A stretch of DNA of 64,000 bases from Actinokineospora xionganensis (GCF_014323725.1 NZ_JABVED010000003.1:467365-531364), one strand, 5' to 3'; shown: positions 45,630-54,200, counted from the first letter of the stretch. Numbers and translations are program-made. Notes: generated by a model not told the origin, from the sequence alone.

Positions 45630-46169
45630 TCAGACCGAGACGGACAGGATGGACTCGGCGTCGAGGGTCACCGCGGCCGCGTGGATCACGGACGCGATCC
45701 GCAGGGCCTCGTGCACGGTCTCCCGGGAGACACCGCTCGACCGCAGGGTCTTCTCGTGCGCCTCCAGACAGACGCCGCAGCCGGTGATGGCCGAGACGGC
45801 CAGGCACCACAGCTCGAAGTCGACCTTGTCCACGCCCGGCTTCGCGATGACCTGCATGCGCAGCCGCGCGGGCAGGTTCGCGTACTCGGGGTCGCCGATC
45901 AGGTGCTTGCCCCGGTAGTACACGTTGTTCATCGCCATGATCGACGCCGCCGAGAGCGCCGCGCCGCGGGCCTCGTCGGTCAGGTGCTCACGGGCCGCCG
46001 CGTCGATCTCGCGCAGCACCTCGGCGCTGCGCGAGGTGACGGCACACGCGAGCGCCGCGCCCCAGACCTGCTGCTTGGGCAGCGTCGAGGTGCCGATGAC
46101 CGAGCCCAGGTTGAGCTTGGTGTCCTTGGCGTAGTCGGGCAGGGCGTTCTTCAGCGCGTCGAGCGACAT
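45630..46169 (-). CDS. ahpD: Alkylhydroperoxidase D
   Basis: AhpD is the CMD-fold partner that reduces AhpC, using dihydrolipoamide in mycobacteria. The 179-residue protein starts MSLDALKNALPDYAKDTKLN and has the CxxC site C131-GV-C134 with His138 in CGVCLEAHEKTLR, the same spacing as the Mtb enzyme. The ATG at 46169 is 1 nt after the ahpC stop, so they are co-translated. Expression is probably under OxyR, which is divergent upstream of ahpC. The stop is near inverted repeat copy E. Confidence 0.95.
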   Translation of the reverse strand: MSLDALKNALPDYAKDTKLNLGSVIGTSTLPKQQVWGAALACAVTSRSAEVLREIDAAAREHLTDEARGAALSAASIMAMNNVYYRGKHLIGDPEYANLPARLRMQVIAKPGVDKVDFELWCLAVSAITGCGVCLEAHEKTLRSSGVSRETVHEALRIASVIHAAAVTLDAESILSVSV

Positions 46170-46170
46170 G

Positions 46171-46725
46171 TCAGACGCCCGCGAGGAGCTTGGTGGCGTC
46201 AAGGGTGTCGGCGCCCTTGTTCCAGTTGCACGGGCACAGCTCGTCGGTCTGCAGCGCGTCGAGCACCCGCAGGACCTCTTCGACGTTGCGGCCGACGGAA
46301 CCGGCGGTGACCATCACGAACTGGATCTCGTTGTCCGGGTCCACGATGAACGTCGCCCGCTGCGACACGCCGTCCTTGCCCAGCACGCCCGCCTCGGCCG
46401 ACAGCTCGCGCTTGATGTCGGACAGCATCGGGAACGGCAGGTCGCGAAGGTCCTCGTGGGACTTGCGCCACGCGTGGTGGACGAACTCCGAGTCGACGGA
46501 CACGCCGAGCACCTGCGCGTCGCGGTCGGCGAAGTCGGCCTCGAGGCGGCCGAACGCGGCGATCTCGGTCGGGCAGACGAAGGTGAAGTCCTTGGGCCAG
46601 AAGAAGACGACGCGCCACTTGCCCTGGTGGGACTTGTGATCGATCGTCTCGAAGGCCTTTTCGGCGTCGAGGTCGACGCACGCGGTCAGGGAGTACTCCG
46701 GGAACTGGTCGCCCACGGTAAGCAA
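46171..46725 (-). CDS. ahpC: Alkyl hydroperoxide reductase C (peroxiredoxin)
   Basis: This is a 2-Cys peroxiredoxin of 184 residues. Peroxidatic Cys51 is in DFTFVCPTEIAAF, and C164 and C166 near the C-terminus (DELCPCNWNKG) match the extra Cys pair of mycobacterial AhpC. It reduces hydrogen and organic peroxides with AhpD as partner. The start is TTG at 46725 (LLTVGDQFPEY), with AGGAG five bases upstream; the longer frame (MGGREDG...) is not homologous. It is divergent from oxyR, which it shares about 90 bp of regulatory DNA with. Confidence 0.95.
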   Translation of the reverse strand: MLTVGDQFPEYSLTACVDLDAEKAFETIDHKSHQGKWRVVFFWPKDFTFVCPTEIAAFGRLEADFADRDAQVLGVSVDSEFVHHAWRKSHEDLRDLPFPMLSDIKRELSAEAGVLGKDGVSQRATFIVDPDNEIQFVMVTAGSVGRNVEEVLRVLDALQTDELCPCNWNKGADTLDATKLLAGV

Positions 46726-46816
46726 GGGTGCTCCTAAAGATCGTTTGTGGAGGGCTCCATCTTCTCGGCCGCCCATTGATCCGAGAAATCAGGAGTCCTA
46801 CATAAACTCATCGGCC

Positions 46817-47764
46817 ATGGGGATCAATACCGGGGGACCGACCCTGAGCCAGCTGCGCGCGTTCGTCGCGGTCGCGGAGTTTCTGCACTTCACCCAGGCC
46901 GCGGCCGAGCTGGGAGTGAGTCAGCCGACGCTGTCGGCCAAGCTGTCCGGTTGTGAGGAAGCGCTCGGTTCCAAGCTTGTGGAACGCACCACACGCAAGG
47001 TCATGCTCACACGAGCGGGTGAACGTCTGCTGCCGCGCGCGCGGACGGTGCTCGACGCGCTGGAGGCACTGGTGGCCGAGGCGGACGAAACCCGCAAGCC
47101 GTTCCGCGGCACCATCCGGCTCGGCGTGATCCCCACCGTGGCCCCTTATCTGCTGCCCACGGTCCTACGCGGCCTGGCGCAGGCATTCCCGGCCATGACT
47201 GTGGAGGTCCAAGAGGAACGGACGGCGGCCCTGCTCGACGGCCTGGGCGCCGGACGTGTCGACGCGGCGATCCTGGCGGTGCCGGTTGATACGCGGGGGC
47301 TGGTCGTAGACCCGATCTTCGAGGAGGACTTCGTTCTCGTGGCGCCGCGCGGCCATGCACTGTCCACAATGGAGAGTTTAGCCGCGGACCGGCTGCCGGA
47401 ACTGGACGTCCTGCTACTGGAGGAAGGCCACTGCCTGCGTGATCAGACCCTGGACATCTGCAAGGGCGTCAACGCTTCGAGCGCGACCCGCGCGGCGAGC
47501 CTGACGACGCTGACGCAGCTGGTGTCAGCCGGGATGGGAGTGACCGTGCTGCCGGAGACGGCCGTGGCGGTGGAGGTGAAGCGGGCGGGCCTGGCGGTGA
47601 CCAGGTTCGCGCCGCCCGCGCCGCGCAGGCGGATCGCGTTGGTCTACCGCGAGAGCACCGGTCGGGTGGACGAGTACGCCGCCGTCGCGGCGCAGTTGCG
47701 GCGGGTGGTTCGGATCCGGCGGCTGCCCGTGCGGTTGACCGGGGACGAGGCGTTGGCGAGTTGA
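46817..47764 (+). CDS. oxyR: Hydrogen-peroxide-sensing regulator OxyR
   Basis: This 315-residue LysR-type regulator has a winged helix-turn-helix (LSQLRAFVAVAEFLHFTQAA, VSQPTLSAKLSGCEEALG). Its effector domain contains Cys206 in LLLEEGHCLRDQ and Cys215 in TLDICKG, spaced like C199 and C208 of E. coli OxyR. It activates ahpC-ahpD, which is divergent with a 91-bp space between. A small membrane protein gene follows 29 nt downstream. The ATG at 46817 (MGINTGGPTLSQL) is taken, as the earlier in-frame start would place extra residues before the HTH. Confidence 0.95.
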   Translation: MGINTGGPTLSQLRAFVAVAEFLHFTQAAAELGVSQPTLSAKLSGCEEALGSKLVERTTRKVMLTRAGERLLPRARTVLDALEALVAEADETRKPFRGTIRLGVIPTVAPYLLPTVLRGLAQAFPAMTVEVQEERTAALLDGLGAGRVDAAILAVPVDTRGLVVDPIFEEDFVLVAPRGHALSTMESLAADRLPELDVLLLEEGHCLRDQTLDICKGVNASSATRAASLTTLTQLVSAGMGVTVLPETAVAVEVKRAGLAVTRFAPPAPRRRIALVYRESTGRVDEYAAVAAQLRRVVRIRRLPVRLTGDEALAS

Positions 47765-47793
47765 AGTTCGCCACGCGATTCCTGGGGAGAAAT

Positions 47794-48216
47794 ATGGAGA
47801 TCACCTGGCGCTGGCTGCCTTCCGCCGCTGTGATGCTCGTCGGCGCCGCGATCCTTGTCGCACCGATGGTGGTGGTCGCCGCCGGCGGCGCCTACGTGCG
47901 AGTGGCCGCGGCGTCGATGAGTCCGACCGGCAGGCACGGTTTCCGTGGTGGGCGACTCGCGCGGGAACTCACGCGACTCGCGGGACCGGGCCGCGGTGCG
48001 ATCCCGCTGACCGCGATCAAGAGCGTGGTGGTCGCCACCCGCGAGGGTCCGCTGCCCGCGGTCACCGCGTTCGCCGACGCCGGGTTGGCGGGCACGCCGA
48101 CTGTCGCCACGCAGGCGACGGGGCTGCCGCTGTCGCTGATCGGCGGGGGCGTGGTCTTCATGCTGGGAACGGTCTGGCTCGGGCTGAGGCTGAGCAGGAA
48201 GCGCCCGACCGACTGA
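47794..48216 (+). CDS. Membrane protein of unknown function
   Basis: The 140-residue protein has two membrane helices: LPSAAVMLVGAAILVAPMVV near the N-terminus and SLIGGGVVFMLGTVWLGLRL at the C-terminus. Between them is a loop of about 75 residues with several Arg (GFRGGRLARELTRLAGPGRG). The ATG at 47794 has GGGGAG upstream; a TTG 33 nt earlier is also in frame. It follows oxyR after 29 nt and may be co-transcribed, though a link to peroxide stress is only inferred. No family recognised. A bidirectional hairpin lies just after its stop. Confidence 0.65.
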   Translation: MEITWRWLPSAAVMLVGAAILVAPMVVVAAGGAYVRVAAASMSPTGRHGFRGGRLARELTRLAGPGRGAIPLTAIKSVVVATREGPLPAVTAFADAGLAGTPTVATQATGLPLSLIGGGVVFMLGTVWLGLRLSRKRPTD

Positions 48217-48227
48217 AGAAGGCCAGA

Positions 48228-48256
48228 TGGGCGGCGGTGGGACTCGCCGCCGCCCA
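48228..48256. terminator. Bidirectional hairpin terminator
   Basis: TGGGCGGCGG (48228-48237) pairs perfectly with CCGCCGCCCA (48247-48256) around a 9-nt loop. It lies between the convergent membrane protein gene and the PRC-barrel gene, 12 nt and 7 nt from their stops. Confidence 0.8.
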
Positions 48257-48262
48257 CCGGGA

Positions 48263-48631
48263 TCAGGACGCCGGCTGGCGGCGTGGTGGGATATCCGAGG
48301 GCTTGGGGGTGCGCTGCACCGGGATCGGTGGTGGGGCTTCAGGCAGTCCGTAGTAGCGATAGAGCGCCGTGGCGTCGGCCGCGGACAGCGTGCCCGCGGC
48401 CTGCGGGGCGTTTTTCACCTTGTCCAGTCCGACGTCCACCTGCAGGCCCTGGTCGCCTGGGTGCGCGCCGGTCAGTGGAACGAAACTCTCCTTCGGGCCG
48501 AACAGGCCGGTCTTCACCGTCACCCAACCGGGTTCATGGGTGGAGCCGTCGAGGTACACCGTCCCGACCCGGCCGATCTTGCGGCCTTGTGGGTCGTACA
48601 CATCGTGGCCGATCAGGTCCTGCGGTCTCAT
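48263..48631 (-). CDS. PRC-barrel domain protein
   Basis: This 122-residue protein has an N-terminal PRC-barrel: MRPQDLIGHDVYDPQGRKIG, VGTVYLDGSTHEPGWVTVKT and FVPLTGAHPGDQGLQV. The C-terminus has a short helix (SAADATALYRYYGL) and a Pro-rich tail. PRC-barrel proteins are small beta folds found in RimM, photosynthetic reaction centres and many actinomycete stress or cell-envelope proteins. Role here unknown. About 200 bp without a gene lies upstream towards the AIG2-like gene; I see no clear motif there. Confidence 0.8.
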   Translation of the reverse strand: MRPQDLIGHDVYDPQGRKIGRVGTVYLDGSTHEPGWVTVKTGLFGPKESFVPLTGAHPGDQGLQVDVGLDKVKNAPQAAGTLSAADATALYRYYGLPEAPPPIPVQRTPKPSDIPPRRQPAS

Positions 48632-48828
48632 GCGGACACGGTCACTCCACTGGGCCCCGTCCGCAACCGCGAGCGGGAAAACCGCCTCACCCGCGCCTGG
48701 TCGAGAGTTGGACCGAAAGAAGGGTGAGTGCGCCCTGTTCGTGTGGTTCTTGCCCGATCCGGCGGGAAACAGGTGACCTTTCGTAGATCAAAGCGACCCT
48801 TGTCCCCGGCTGGTGGTGTCCGCGTGGA

Positions 48829-49848
48829 TCACCCCATCGGGGGGTGCGATGGCCATGGCTCGGCGAGTGCGATCAACCCGTCCTCCGGGGCGATCCACTC
48901 ATAGGTCCAGCACAGCGAACCGTCGTCCAGGACCGCGCGGACCCGCCGGTACTGCGACCCCTCGTACTCGTCGATCACGGCCAGTGACTCCGCCGAGGCC
49001 AGATCCGTCACCCAGCCGGACACGCCGGGGCCGTCGCCGAGCCGCAGCGCCGGGTAGCCCTGGCCGGTGTCGAACAGCGCCCCGCGCACCCGCGCGCGCC
49101 TCGGCGGGCCGACGACGCATGGAGCGAGCACGTCCCACGCCGACGCGCCAGGTTGCAGGGTGCCGTAGACGAACAGCGAGCCCGGGTAGTCCCGCGGGTC
49201 CGGGTCGCCGGTCACCACGTCCACGGTCAGACCGTCCGTGGTGGCGGCGACACCCGGCGACGCCGGGGAGGAGCACCGGACCATGGCGCCGTCGACCAGC
49301 AGGGGGCGCCGGGCCGCGGTCGCGCCGACGTAGGCGAGGAACCGGTCGAGGACGGCGCCGTTCTCCAGTGTGACCCGGCCGGAAAGCACCCGCGCCAAGT
49401 GGTGGCGCTCACCGCGGCCCTCGCCCCCGTCGATGGCCCTGACCTGCGCCGGAGTCGCCAACAGCACCGCGTGCGACTCGGTCCCAGGCAGCGCCGCGAG
49501 CACCGCGGGCCGGGAGGTGTCGACCACCCGTGGACCCGTCGCCCACACCGCCGCCAGCCCCTCGCACCGCGCCCGCAGGACGACCATCGGGCCGGGCATC
49601 TCCAACTCGGCCCGCAGCCACGTCAGCTTCGACGGGCACGCGTTCGACCCGTAGGCCAGCACCGGCACCCGCTCGGCCTGGACCGGCGCGCCGCGCTCGG
49701 CGAGCCAGGCGTCGAGTTCCACATCCCCGACCCGCCAGCCCGCCGGGTCGGCGCGCAGCGGCCAACCGTGGCCATCGACGTGCACGAAGGAGAACGTGGG
49801 GCAGCCGCCGGGGTAGGGCAGCGCGGGGTAGTCGGCGTCGGAGAACAC
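48829..49848 (-). CDS. AIG2/gamma-glutamylcyclotransferase-like two-domain protein
   Basis: The 339-residue protein appears to have two GGCT-like halves. The first has VPVLAYGSNACPSKLTWLRA, with the YGSN start of the fold. The second has GSLFVYGTLQPGASAWDVLA, LFDTGQGYPALRLGDGPGVS and LAVIDEYEGSQYRRVRA, the pattern of AIG2/BtrG-type cyclotransferases, with the Glu near the end as the catalytic candidate. GGCT proteins cleave gamma-glutamyl amines with release of 5-oxoproline. A duplicated fold in one chain is less usual. The GTG start follows the PadR gene stop by 3 nt, so they are one operon. Confidence 0.8.
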   Translation of the reverse strand: MFSDADYPALPYPGGCPTFSFVHVDGHGWPLRADPAGWRVGDVELDAWLAERGAPVQAERVPVLAYGSNACPSKLTWLRAELEMPGPMVVLRARCEGLAAVWATGPRVVDTSRPAVLAALPGTESHAVLLATPAQVRAIDGGEGRGERHHLARVLSGRVTLENGAVLDRFLAYVGATAARRPLLVDGAMVRCSSPASPGVAATTDGLTVDVVTGDPDPRDYPGSLFVYGTLQPGASAWDVLAPCVVGPPRRARVRGALFDTGQGYPALRLGDGPGVSGWVTDLASAESLAVIDEYEGSQYRRVRAVLDDGSLCWTYEWIAPEDGLIALAEPWPSHPPMG

Positions 49849-49851
49849 GGG

Positions 49852-50358
49852 TTACTTCTGCTCTTCGGCTTCCAGTTCGGCGATGAAGTCCGACCAGAAC
49901 TCCTCGACGACCCGCTCGAACCGGATGCCCAGTTCGAGGGACTTCACCTGCCACCGGTCGGCGTGGTTGACGATCTGCTCGTGCTGTTCGAGGTAGCCGT
50001 CCGCCCGGGCCTTGTGCGAGGCGTGCCGGGCCCGGGCCAGCGCCAACAGGTTGCCCTCGTCGCCGAAGGACGCGAAGAACAGCTTGAGCAGCCCCAGATC
50101 GCGCACCTCGGTCTGCTCCGGGGTCGGCGAGGCCAGCCACTTCGCCAGCGCCTCGCGGCCCCGCGGGGTGATCGAGTAGGTCCGCTTGCGCCTGCCGCCC
50201 TCCTCGACGGACGCGGTGACCAGGCCGTCCTCGGCCAGGCGCGCGGGCTCGTCGTAGAGCTGGGAATGGGCGAACGCCCAGAAGTTGCCGATCGTGTAGC
50301 CGACCCGCTGTTTGAGGTCGTAGCTCGTGGCGGGGCCGTGCGACAGCATCCCCAGCAC
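49852..50358 (-). CDS. PadR-family regulator (start may lie upstream)
   Basis: The 168 residues contain a winged helix-turn-helix: VLGMLSHGPATSYDLKQRV, AHSQLYDEPARLAEDGLVTA and EEGGRRKRTYSITPRGREAL. A C-terminal coiled-coil domain follows (KARADGYLEQHEQIVNHADR), typical of PadR-s2/s1 type regulators. GTG at 50358 cuts the domain: the residues before it (RDRKLNATSYVV) are conserved in relatives. In frame there is no ATG/GTG/TTG upstream, but CTG at 50409 lies 9 nt after AGGAGG (50419-50424), so a CTG start giving about 185 residues is likely. It is in one operon with the AIG2-like gene, and a TAGT-N6-ACTA repeat lies upstream. Confidence 0.85.
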   Translation of the reverse strand: MLGMLSHGPATSYDLKQRVGYTIGNFWAFAHSQLYDEPARLAEDGLVTASVEEGGRRKRTYSITPRGREALAKWLASPTPEQTEVRDLGLLKLFFASFGDEGNLLALARARHASHKARADGYLEQHEQIVNHADRWQVKSLELGIRFERVVEEFWSDFIAELEAEEQK

Positions 50359-50444
50359 AACGTACGAGGTCGCGTTGAGCTTGCGGTCTCGCGGAGACGT
50401 GGCGGGCAGGGCGGGTCACCTCCTGGATCTGCGCAAACCCTACA

Positions 50445-50458
50445 TAGTGGGTTGACTA
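50445..50458. promoter_or_regulatory. PadR operator candidate TAGT-N6-ACTA
   Basis: An inverted repeat TAGT-GGGTTG-ACTA lies between the PadR gene and the acyl-CoA ligase stop (50495), 20 bp before the ribosome site of PadR. CTACA flanks it on both sides. It would suit binding by a PadR dimer and autorepression. Confidence 0.45.
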
Positions 50459-50494
50459 CACGCGCCAGATCGCCACCCTGCCCGGCCAGTCGAG

Positions 50495-52132
50495 TCAGTC
50501 CAGGTGGCGGACGTCGAGCTTGCCCTCGGCGTGCTGGGCACGCAGGACCTTCTTGTCGAACTTGCCGACGCTCGTCTTCGGCACCTCGGAGACGAACGTC
50601 CAGTTCTCCGGCAGCTGCCACTTGGCGACCTTGTCGGAGAGGAACTCGCGCAGCTCGGCGGGCTCGGCGGTGGCGCCTTCGCGCAGCACGACGGCCACCA
50701 GCGGGCGCTCGTCCCACTTCTCGTCGGGCACGCCGATGACCGCGGCCTCGGCGATCGCCGGGTGGCCCATCACGTGGTTCTCCAACTCGACCGAGGAGAT
50801 CCACTCGCCGCCGGACTTGATGATGTCCTTGGAGCGGTCGGTCAGGGTCAGGAAGCCGTCCGGCGTCAGCGTGCCGACGTCACCGGTGCGCAGCCAGCCG
50901 TCGTCGAACTTCTCGGCGCCTTCGCCGTCCTCTTCGAGCCGGTAGTACGACCCGGTGATCCACGGTCCGGCGACTTCGAGCTCACCGACGCTCTCGCCGT
51001 CCCACGGCAGCTCGTCGCCGTTGTCGTCGATGAGTCGGGCGCTGACGCCCGCGGGCAGCCTCCCCTGGGTGTAGCGGTACGCCCAGGTCTCCGACTCGGA
51101 CAGTCCGGCGGGCGGGCGGCACAGGGTGCCCAGCGGCGAGGTCTCGGTCATTCCCCAGGCGTGCACGATGTGGACGCCGTACTTCTCGGCGAAGGTGTGC
51201 ATCATCGACGGCGGGCAGGCCGCGCCGCCGACGATGACCTCGCGCAGCGAGCTGAGGTCGGCCGGGTGCTGGTCGAGGTAGGCGAGCACGCCCTGCCAGA
51301 TCGTGGGCACGGCGGCGGAGTGGGTCGGCTTGGTGGCCTCGATGAGCTTGGCCAGCGGCTCGGGCTGCAGGAATCGGTCCGGCATGATCAGCGAGGCGCC
51401 GCACATGAACGCCGCGTACGGCATGCCCCAGGACATGGCGTGGAACTGCGGGACGATGACCAGCGACCGGTCGCCGGAGGACAGGCCCATGCCGTCGGCC
51501 GCGCACACCTGCATCGAGTGCAGCCAGATCGAACGGTGCGAGTAGACGACGCCCTTGGGGTTGCCCGTGGTGCCCGAGGTGTAACACATCGCGGCCGCGG
51601 AGCGTTCGTCGATCTCGGGCCAGTCGAACTTGTCGGACTGCGCGGCGAGGAGCTCGTCGTACGAGTGGACCTGCACCCCCTCGGGCGCGGTGAGCCCGGC
51701 GGCGTCGCCGTTCGCCACGATCACGTGCTTGACCGTCTCGAACGTCGGCAGGACCTTCGCCAGCAGCGGCGCGATGGTCGCGTCGACGATGACGACGTGG
51801 TCCTCGGCGTGATTGGCGATGTAGGTCAGCTGCTCGGGGAAAAGCCGGACGTTGAGGGTGTGCAGGACCGCGCCCATGGCGGGCACCGCGAGGTACGCGG
51901 TGAGGTGCTCCGCGTTGTTCCACATGAATGTCGCGACCCGCTGGTCGCCGGTGACACCGAGGCCGCGCAGCGCATTGGCCAGGCGGGCGGACTGGGCTCC
52001 GACCTCGGCGAACGTGGTCGTGCGGCCCTCCGTGCCGGTCCAGGTCACGACCTCGCTGCGGGCGTGCACGGTGGCGCCGTGACGCAACAGCGTGGCGATG
52101 GACAGCTGGGCGTCCTGCATGGTGCTCAACAT
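50495..52132 (-). CDS. Acyl-CoA synthetase (AMP-forming, FadD-like)
   Basis: This 545-residue adenylate-forming enzyme activates a fatty or aromatic acid with ATP and CoA. Motifs are MCYTSGTTGNPKGVVYSHRS (P-loop), HAWGMTETSPLGTLCRP, DGWLRTGDVGTLTPDGFLTL and VPKTSVGKFDKKVLR, where the Lys of SVGKFDKK is the catalytic one. The ATG at 52132 has GGGAG about 10 nt upstream and is preferred to the TTG at 52141. It stands alone, with about 390 bp upstream before mIHF on the other strand. Chain length cannot be read from the sequence. Confidence 0.92.
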   Translation of the reverse strand: MLSTMQDAQLSIATLLRHGATVHARSEVVTWTGTEGRTTTFAEVGAQSARLANALRGLGVTGDQRVATFMWNNAEHLTAYLAVPAMGAVLHTLNVRLFPEQLTYIANHAEDHVVIVDATIAPLLAKVLPTFETVKHVIVANGDAAGLTAPEGVQVHSYDELLAAQSDKFDWPEIDERSAAAMCYTSGTTGNPKGVVYSHRSIWLHSMQVCAADGMGLSSGDRSLVIVPQFHAMSWGMPYAAFMCGASLIMPDRFLQPEPLAKLIEATKPTHSAAVPTIWQGVLAYLDQHPADLSSLREVIVGGAACPPSMMHTFAEKYGVHIVHAWGMTETSPLGTLCRPPAGLSESETWAYRYTQGRLPAGVSARLIDDNGDELPWDGESVGELEVAGPWITGSYYRLEEDGEGAEKFDDGWLRTGDVGTLTPDGFLTLTDRSKDIIKSGGEWISSVELENHVMGHPAIAEAAVIGVPDEKWDERPLVAVVLREGATAEPAELREFLSDKVAKWQLPENWTFVSEVPKTSVGKFDKKVLRAQHAEGKLDVRHLD

Positions 52133-52520
52133 CGTCGACAAGCTCCCTGGGGTGGAGACGGCGTGGCCGTCGAACGCGGAATCGGACCCCGACTACTGGC
52201 AAGTAATGAGCAACGATAGTGCGCCGCGCGCCTCAGCGACATCACCGATATTCAGACCATTGCCATGTTGATCATGCTGTCACGCTGTGTCGTGACACCC
52301 GGTCGGGGTGCTCCCAGCAGGAGGTTTCTGCGTGTCGGGGGTATGTTGCCCAACGAGGTGTCGTTTACTGGTGAAAGGCATCCGGCGACCGGGGTCGCAT
52401 CCTTAGTGGAGGGTGGGATCTGATTCCGCCCTCAGTGACCCTCGGTAGCCAAAGGTGTACGCCAGACAACTTGTCTGACCCTCCGCTACCGCGGCGGGTG
52501 AAGAAGGAAGGACTACCACG
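52133..52520. promoter_or_regulatory. Divergent regulatory region acyl-CoA ligase / mIHF
   Basis: No credible gene lies in these 388 bp. TGTCACG-N6-CGTGACA is a perfect repeat at 52278-52297. CAGACAA-C-TTGTCTG is another at 52463-52477, 43 bp before the mIHF start. The first suits a dimeric regulator; the second could be an operator or a small hairpin in the mIHF leader. Confidence 0.5.
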
Positions 52521-52832
52521 TTGGCTCTGCCCACGTTGACTCCCGAGCAGCGCGCTGACGCGCTCGCCAAGGCAGCCGAAGCCCGCAAGGCGCGCTCCGA
52601 GCTGCTGGCGTCGATCAAGTCCGGTGAGCGGACCATCGCGTCTGTGCTCGGCAAGGCCAAGGACGACAAGACCATCGGCAAGACCAAGGTCGCGGCGCTG
52701 CTCAAGGCCGTGCCCGGTCTGGGTGCGGTGAAGGTCGCCGCCCTGCTGGAGCAGTCCGGCATCGACCCGGACCGCCGCGCGGCGGGCCTGGGCGACCGGC
52801 AGCGCGCAGCGCTGATCGACGCGCTCAACTGA
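52521..52832 (+). CDS. mihF: Actinobacterial integration host factor mIHF
   Basis: mIHF is a nucleoid protein that binds and bends DNA and is essential in mycobacteria. The 103-residue protein begins ALPTLTPEQRADALAKAAEA. It has KIGKTKVAALLKAVPGLGAV-like helix-hairpin-helix residues (here TIGKTKVAALLKAVPGLGAV) and ends AAGLGDRQRAALIDALN, the conserved C-terminal part. The start is TTG at 52521, agreeing with relatives that start MALP. The usual mihF neighbour gmk is not adjacent, so this may be a second paralogue. A hairpin follows the stop, then the isochorismate synthase gene. Confidence 0.9.
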   Translation: MALPTLTPEQRADALAKAAEARKARSELLASIKSGERTIASVLGKAKDDKTIGKTKVAALLKAVPGLGAVKVAALLEQSGIDPDRRAAGLGDRQRAALIDALN

Positions 52833-52834
52833 TC

Positions 52835-52891
52835 TGCCCATCACCGCTGGTGGGCGGCGGCGACGCCGTCCGCCGGCGGTGGCGGTGGGCA
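52835..52891 (+). terminator. Imperfect hairpin after mIHF
   Basis: TGCCCA (52835-52840) and CCGC (52844-52847) pair with GCGG and TGGGCA (52882-52891), with a 3-nt bulge. The centre is GC-rich and can fold further. Likely terminator of the mIHF transcript. Confidence 0.45.
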
Positions 52892-52934
52892 AGGCCATAC
52901 CGCGGGCGGGCCACCGGCTGGGCATGATGGACCT

Positions 52935-54068
52935 GTGACAGCCGACAGACCGCAAGCGCTGGTCGAGGACTACCGGCCGGGTGATTTCCTGCTCGCCGGG
53001 CCATCGGCCACCTTGCTCGCCACCGGATGCCAGGCCGTCGTCGCCGAACCGGACCCCGACGAACTGGTGGCCCGGGTGGGAAAGCTGCTGCTCGACACAG
53101 CCGCGCCGGTCGCTGTCGGTGTCCTCCCGTTCGACGGGGACGCCCAGCCCAGACTTGTCATCCCGGCGGAGGTCCGCCGTGGCGGACACGCTCGCACGGG
53201 GCCGACCGCGGCGTGGAAGCACGCGCCCCGGGTCACCCCGATTCCCGAACCCGCTGCCTACGCGCACGCGGTCGAGCAGGTCGTCCGCAGGCTGCGTAGC
53301 GACTCTGGCCTGCGCAAAGTGGTCCTGGCCCGGGCCATCGAGCTCGACTTCGACGATGCCGTCGACATCGGCTCACTGCTTCCCGGCCTCGTCGCGGCCA
53401 ACCCCATCGGCTTCACCTACGCCGCCGACCTAGGTCCTGCCCCAGGTGGCCGCGCTCTCATAGGCGCGAGCCCCGAACTGCTGCTCCGCCGCACCGGCGA
53501 CCAGGTTGTGTCCAACCCTCTGGCCGGGTCGGTTCCCCGTGGTGTCGATCCGGCGGCCGACGAGAAGGTCGCGGCCGCGCTGCTGGCCTCGGCCAAAGAC
53601 CAAGGTGAGCACCGCGTGGTCGTGGAGGCCGTGGTCGAGGTGCTGCGGCCGTTCTGCAGGCGGCTGACCGTCCCCGCCGCGCCGGCGCTGGTCAAGACGC
53701 CGAGTGTGTGGCACCTGTCGACGCGGATCACCGGTGAGCTCATCGACCCGGACGTGTCGGCGCTGCGGCTCGCCGCGGCCCTGCACCCGACGCCCGCGGT
53801 TTGCGGAACGCCGACCGCCGCAGCGCGCGCCGTCATCGCCGAACACGAGCCGTTCGACCGCGGTTTCTACAGCGGAGTGGTCGGCTGGTGCGACGCGTCG
53901 GGCGATGGCGAGTGGGTCGTGGCCATCCGCTGCGCGGAGGTCGAGGCCGCTCGGATGCGGCTCTTCGCCGGTGCGGGGATCATGCCGGACTCGGTACCCG
54001 CGGCCGAACTGGCCGAAACCGACGCCAAGTTCCGCACGCTGCTGGCCGCCCTTGGCGTAGCCCTTTGA
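52935..54068 (+). CDS. Isochorismate synthase
   Basis: This 377-residue chorismate-binding enzyme is of the MenF/DhbC/EntC type. The C-terminal catalytic domain shows LRKVVLARAIELDFDDAVDI, LIGASPELLLRRTGDQVVSN, PLAGSVPRGVDPAADEKVAA, VKTPSVWHLSTRITGEL, LHPTPAVCGTPTAAARAVI and FYSGVVGWCDASGDGEWVVA. GAGIMPDSVPAAELAETDAKF is the end. It makes isochorismate for menaquinone or a catecholate siderophore; no menaquinone or siderophore gene is adjacent to decide. The start is GTG at 52935, with little ribosome-site sequence, so a leaderless transcript is possible. Confidence 0.9.
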   Translation: MTADRPQALVEDYRPGDFLLAGPSATLLATGCQAVVAEPDPDELVARVGKLLLDTAAPVAVGVLPFDGDAQPRLVIPAEVRRGGHARTGPTAAWKHAPRVTPIPEPAAYAHAVEQVVRRLRSDSGLRKVVLARAIELDFDDAVDIGSLLPGLVAANPIGFTYAADLGPAPGGRALIGASPELLLRRTGDQVVSNPLAGSVPRGVDPAADEKVAAALLASAKDQGEHRVVVEAVVEVLRPFCRRLTVPAAPALVKTPSVWHLSTRITGELIDPDVSALRLAAALHPTPAVCGTPTAAARAVIAEHEPFDRGFYSGVVGWCDASGDGEWVVAIRCAEVEAARMRLFAGAGIMPDSVPAAELAETDAKFRTLLAALGVAL

Positions 54069-54200
54069 CCTGCGAAGATCATCGCGTAACCAGTCCCGAT
54101 CGGTGTCGTTTAACCCGGTGACGCCCGCGGTCACGAATTGGTACCCGTGGGTAATCTGAACTTTGTTCGGTATTCATAACGCCGTGCGAAGGCTACAGTC

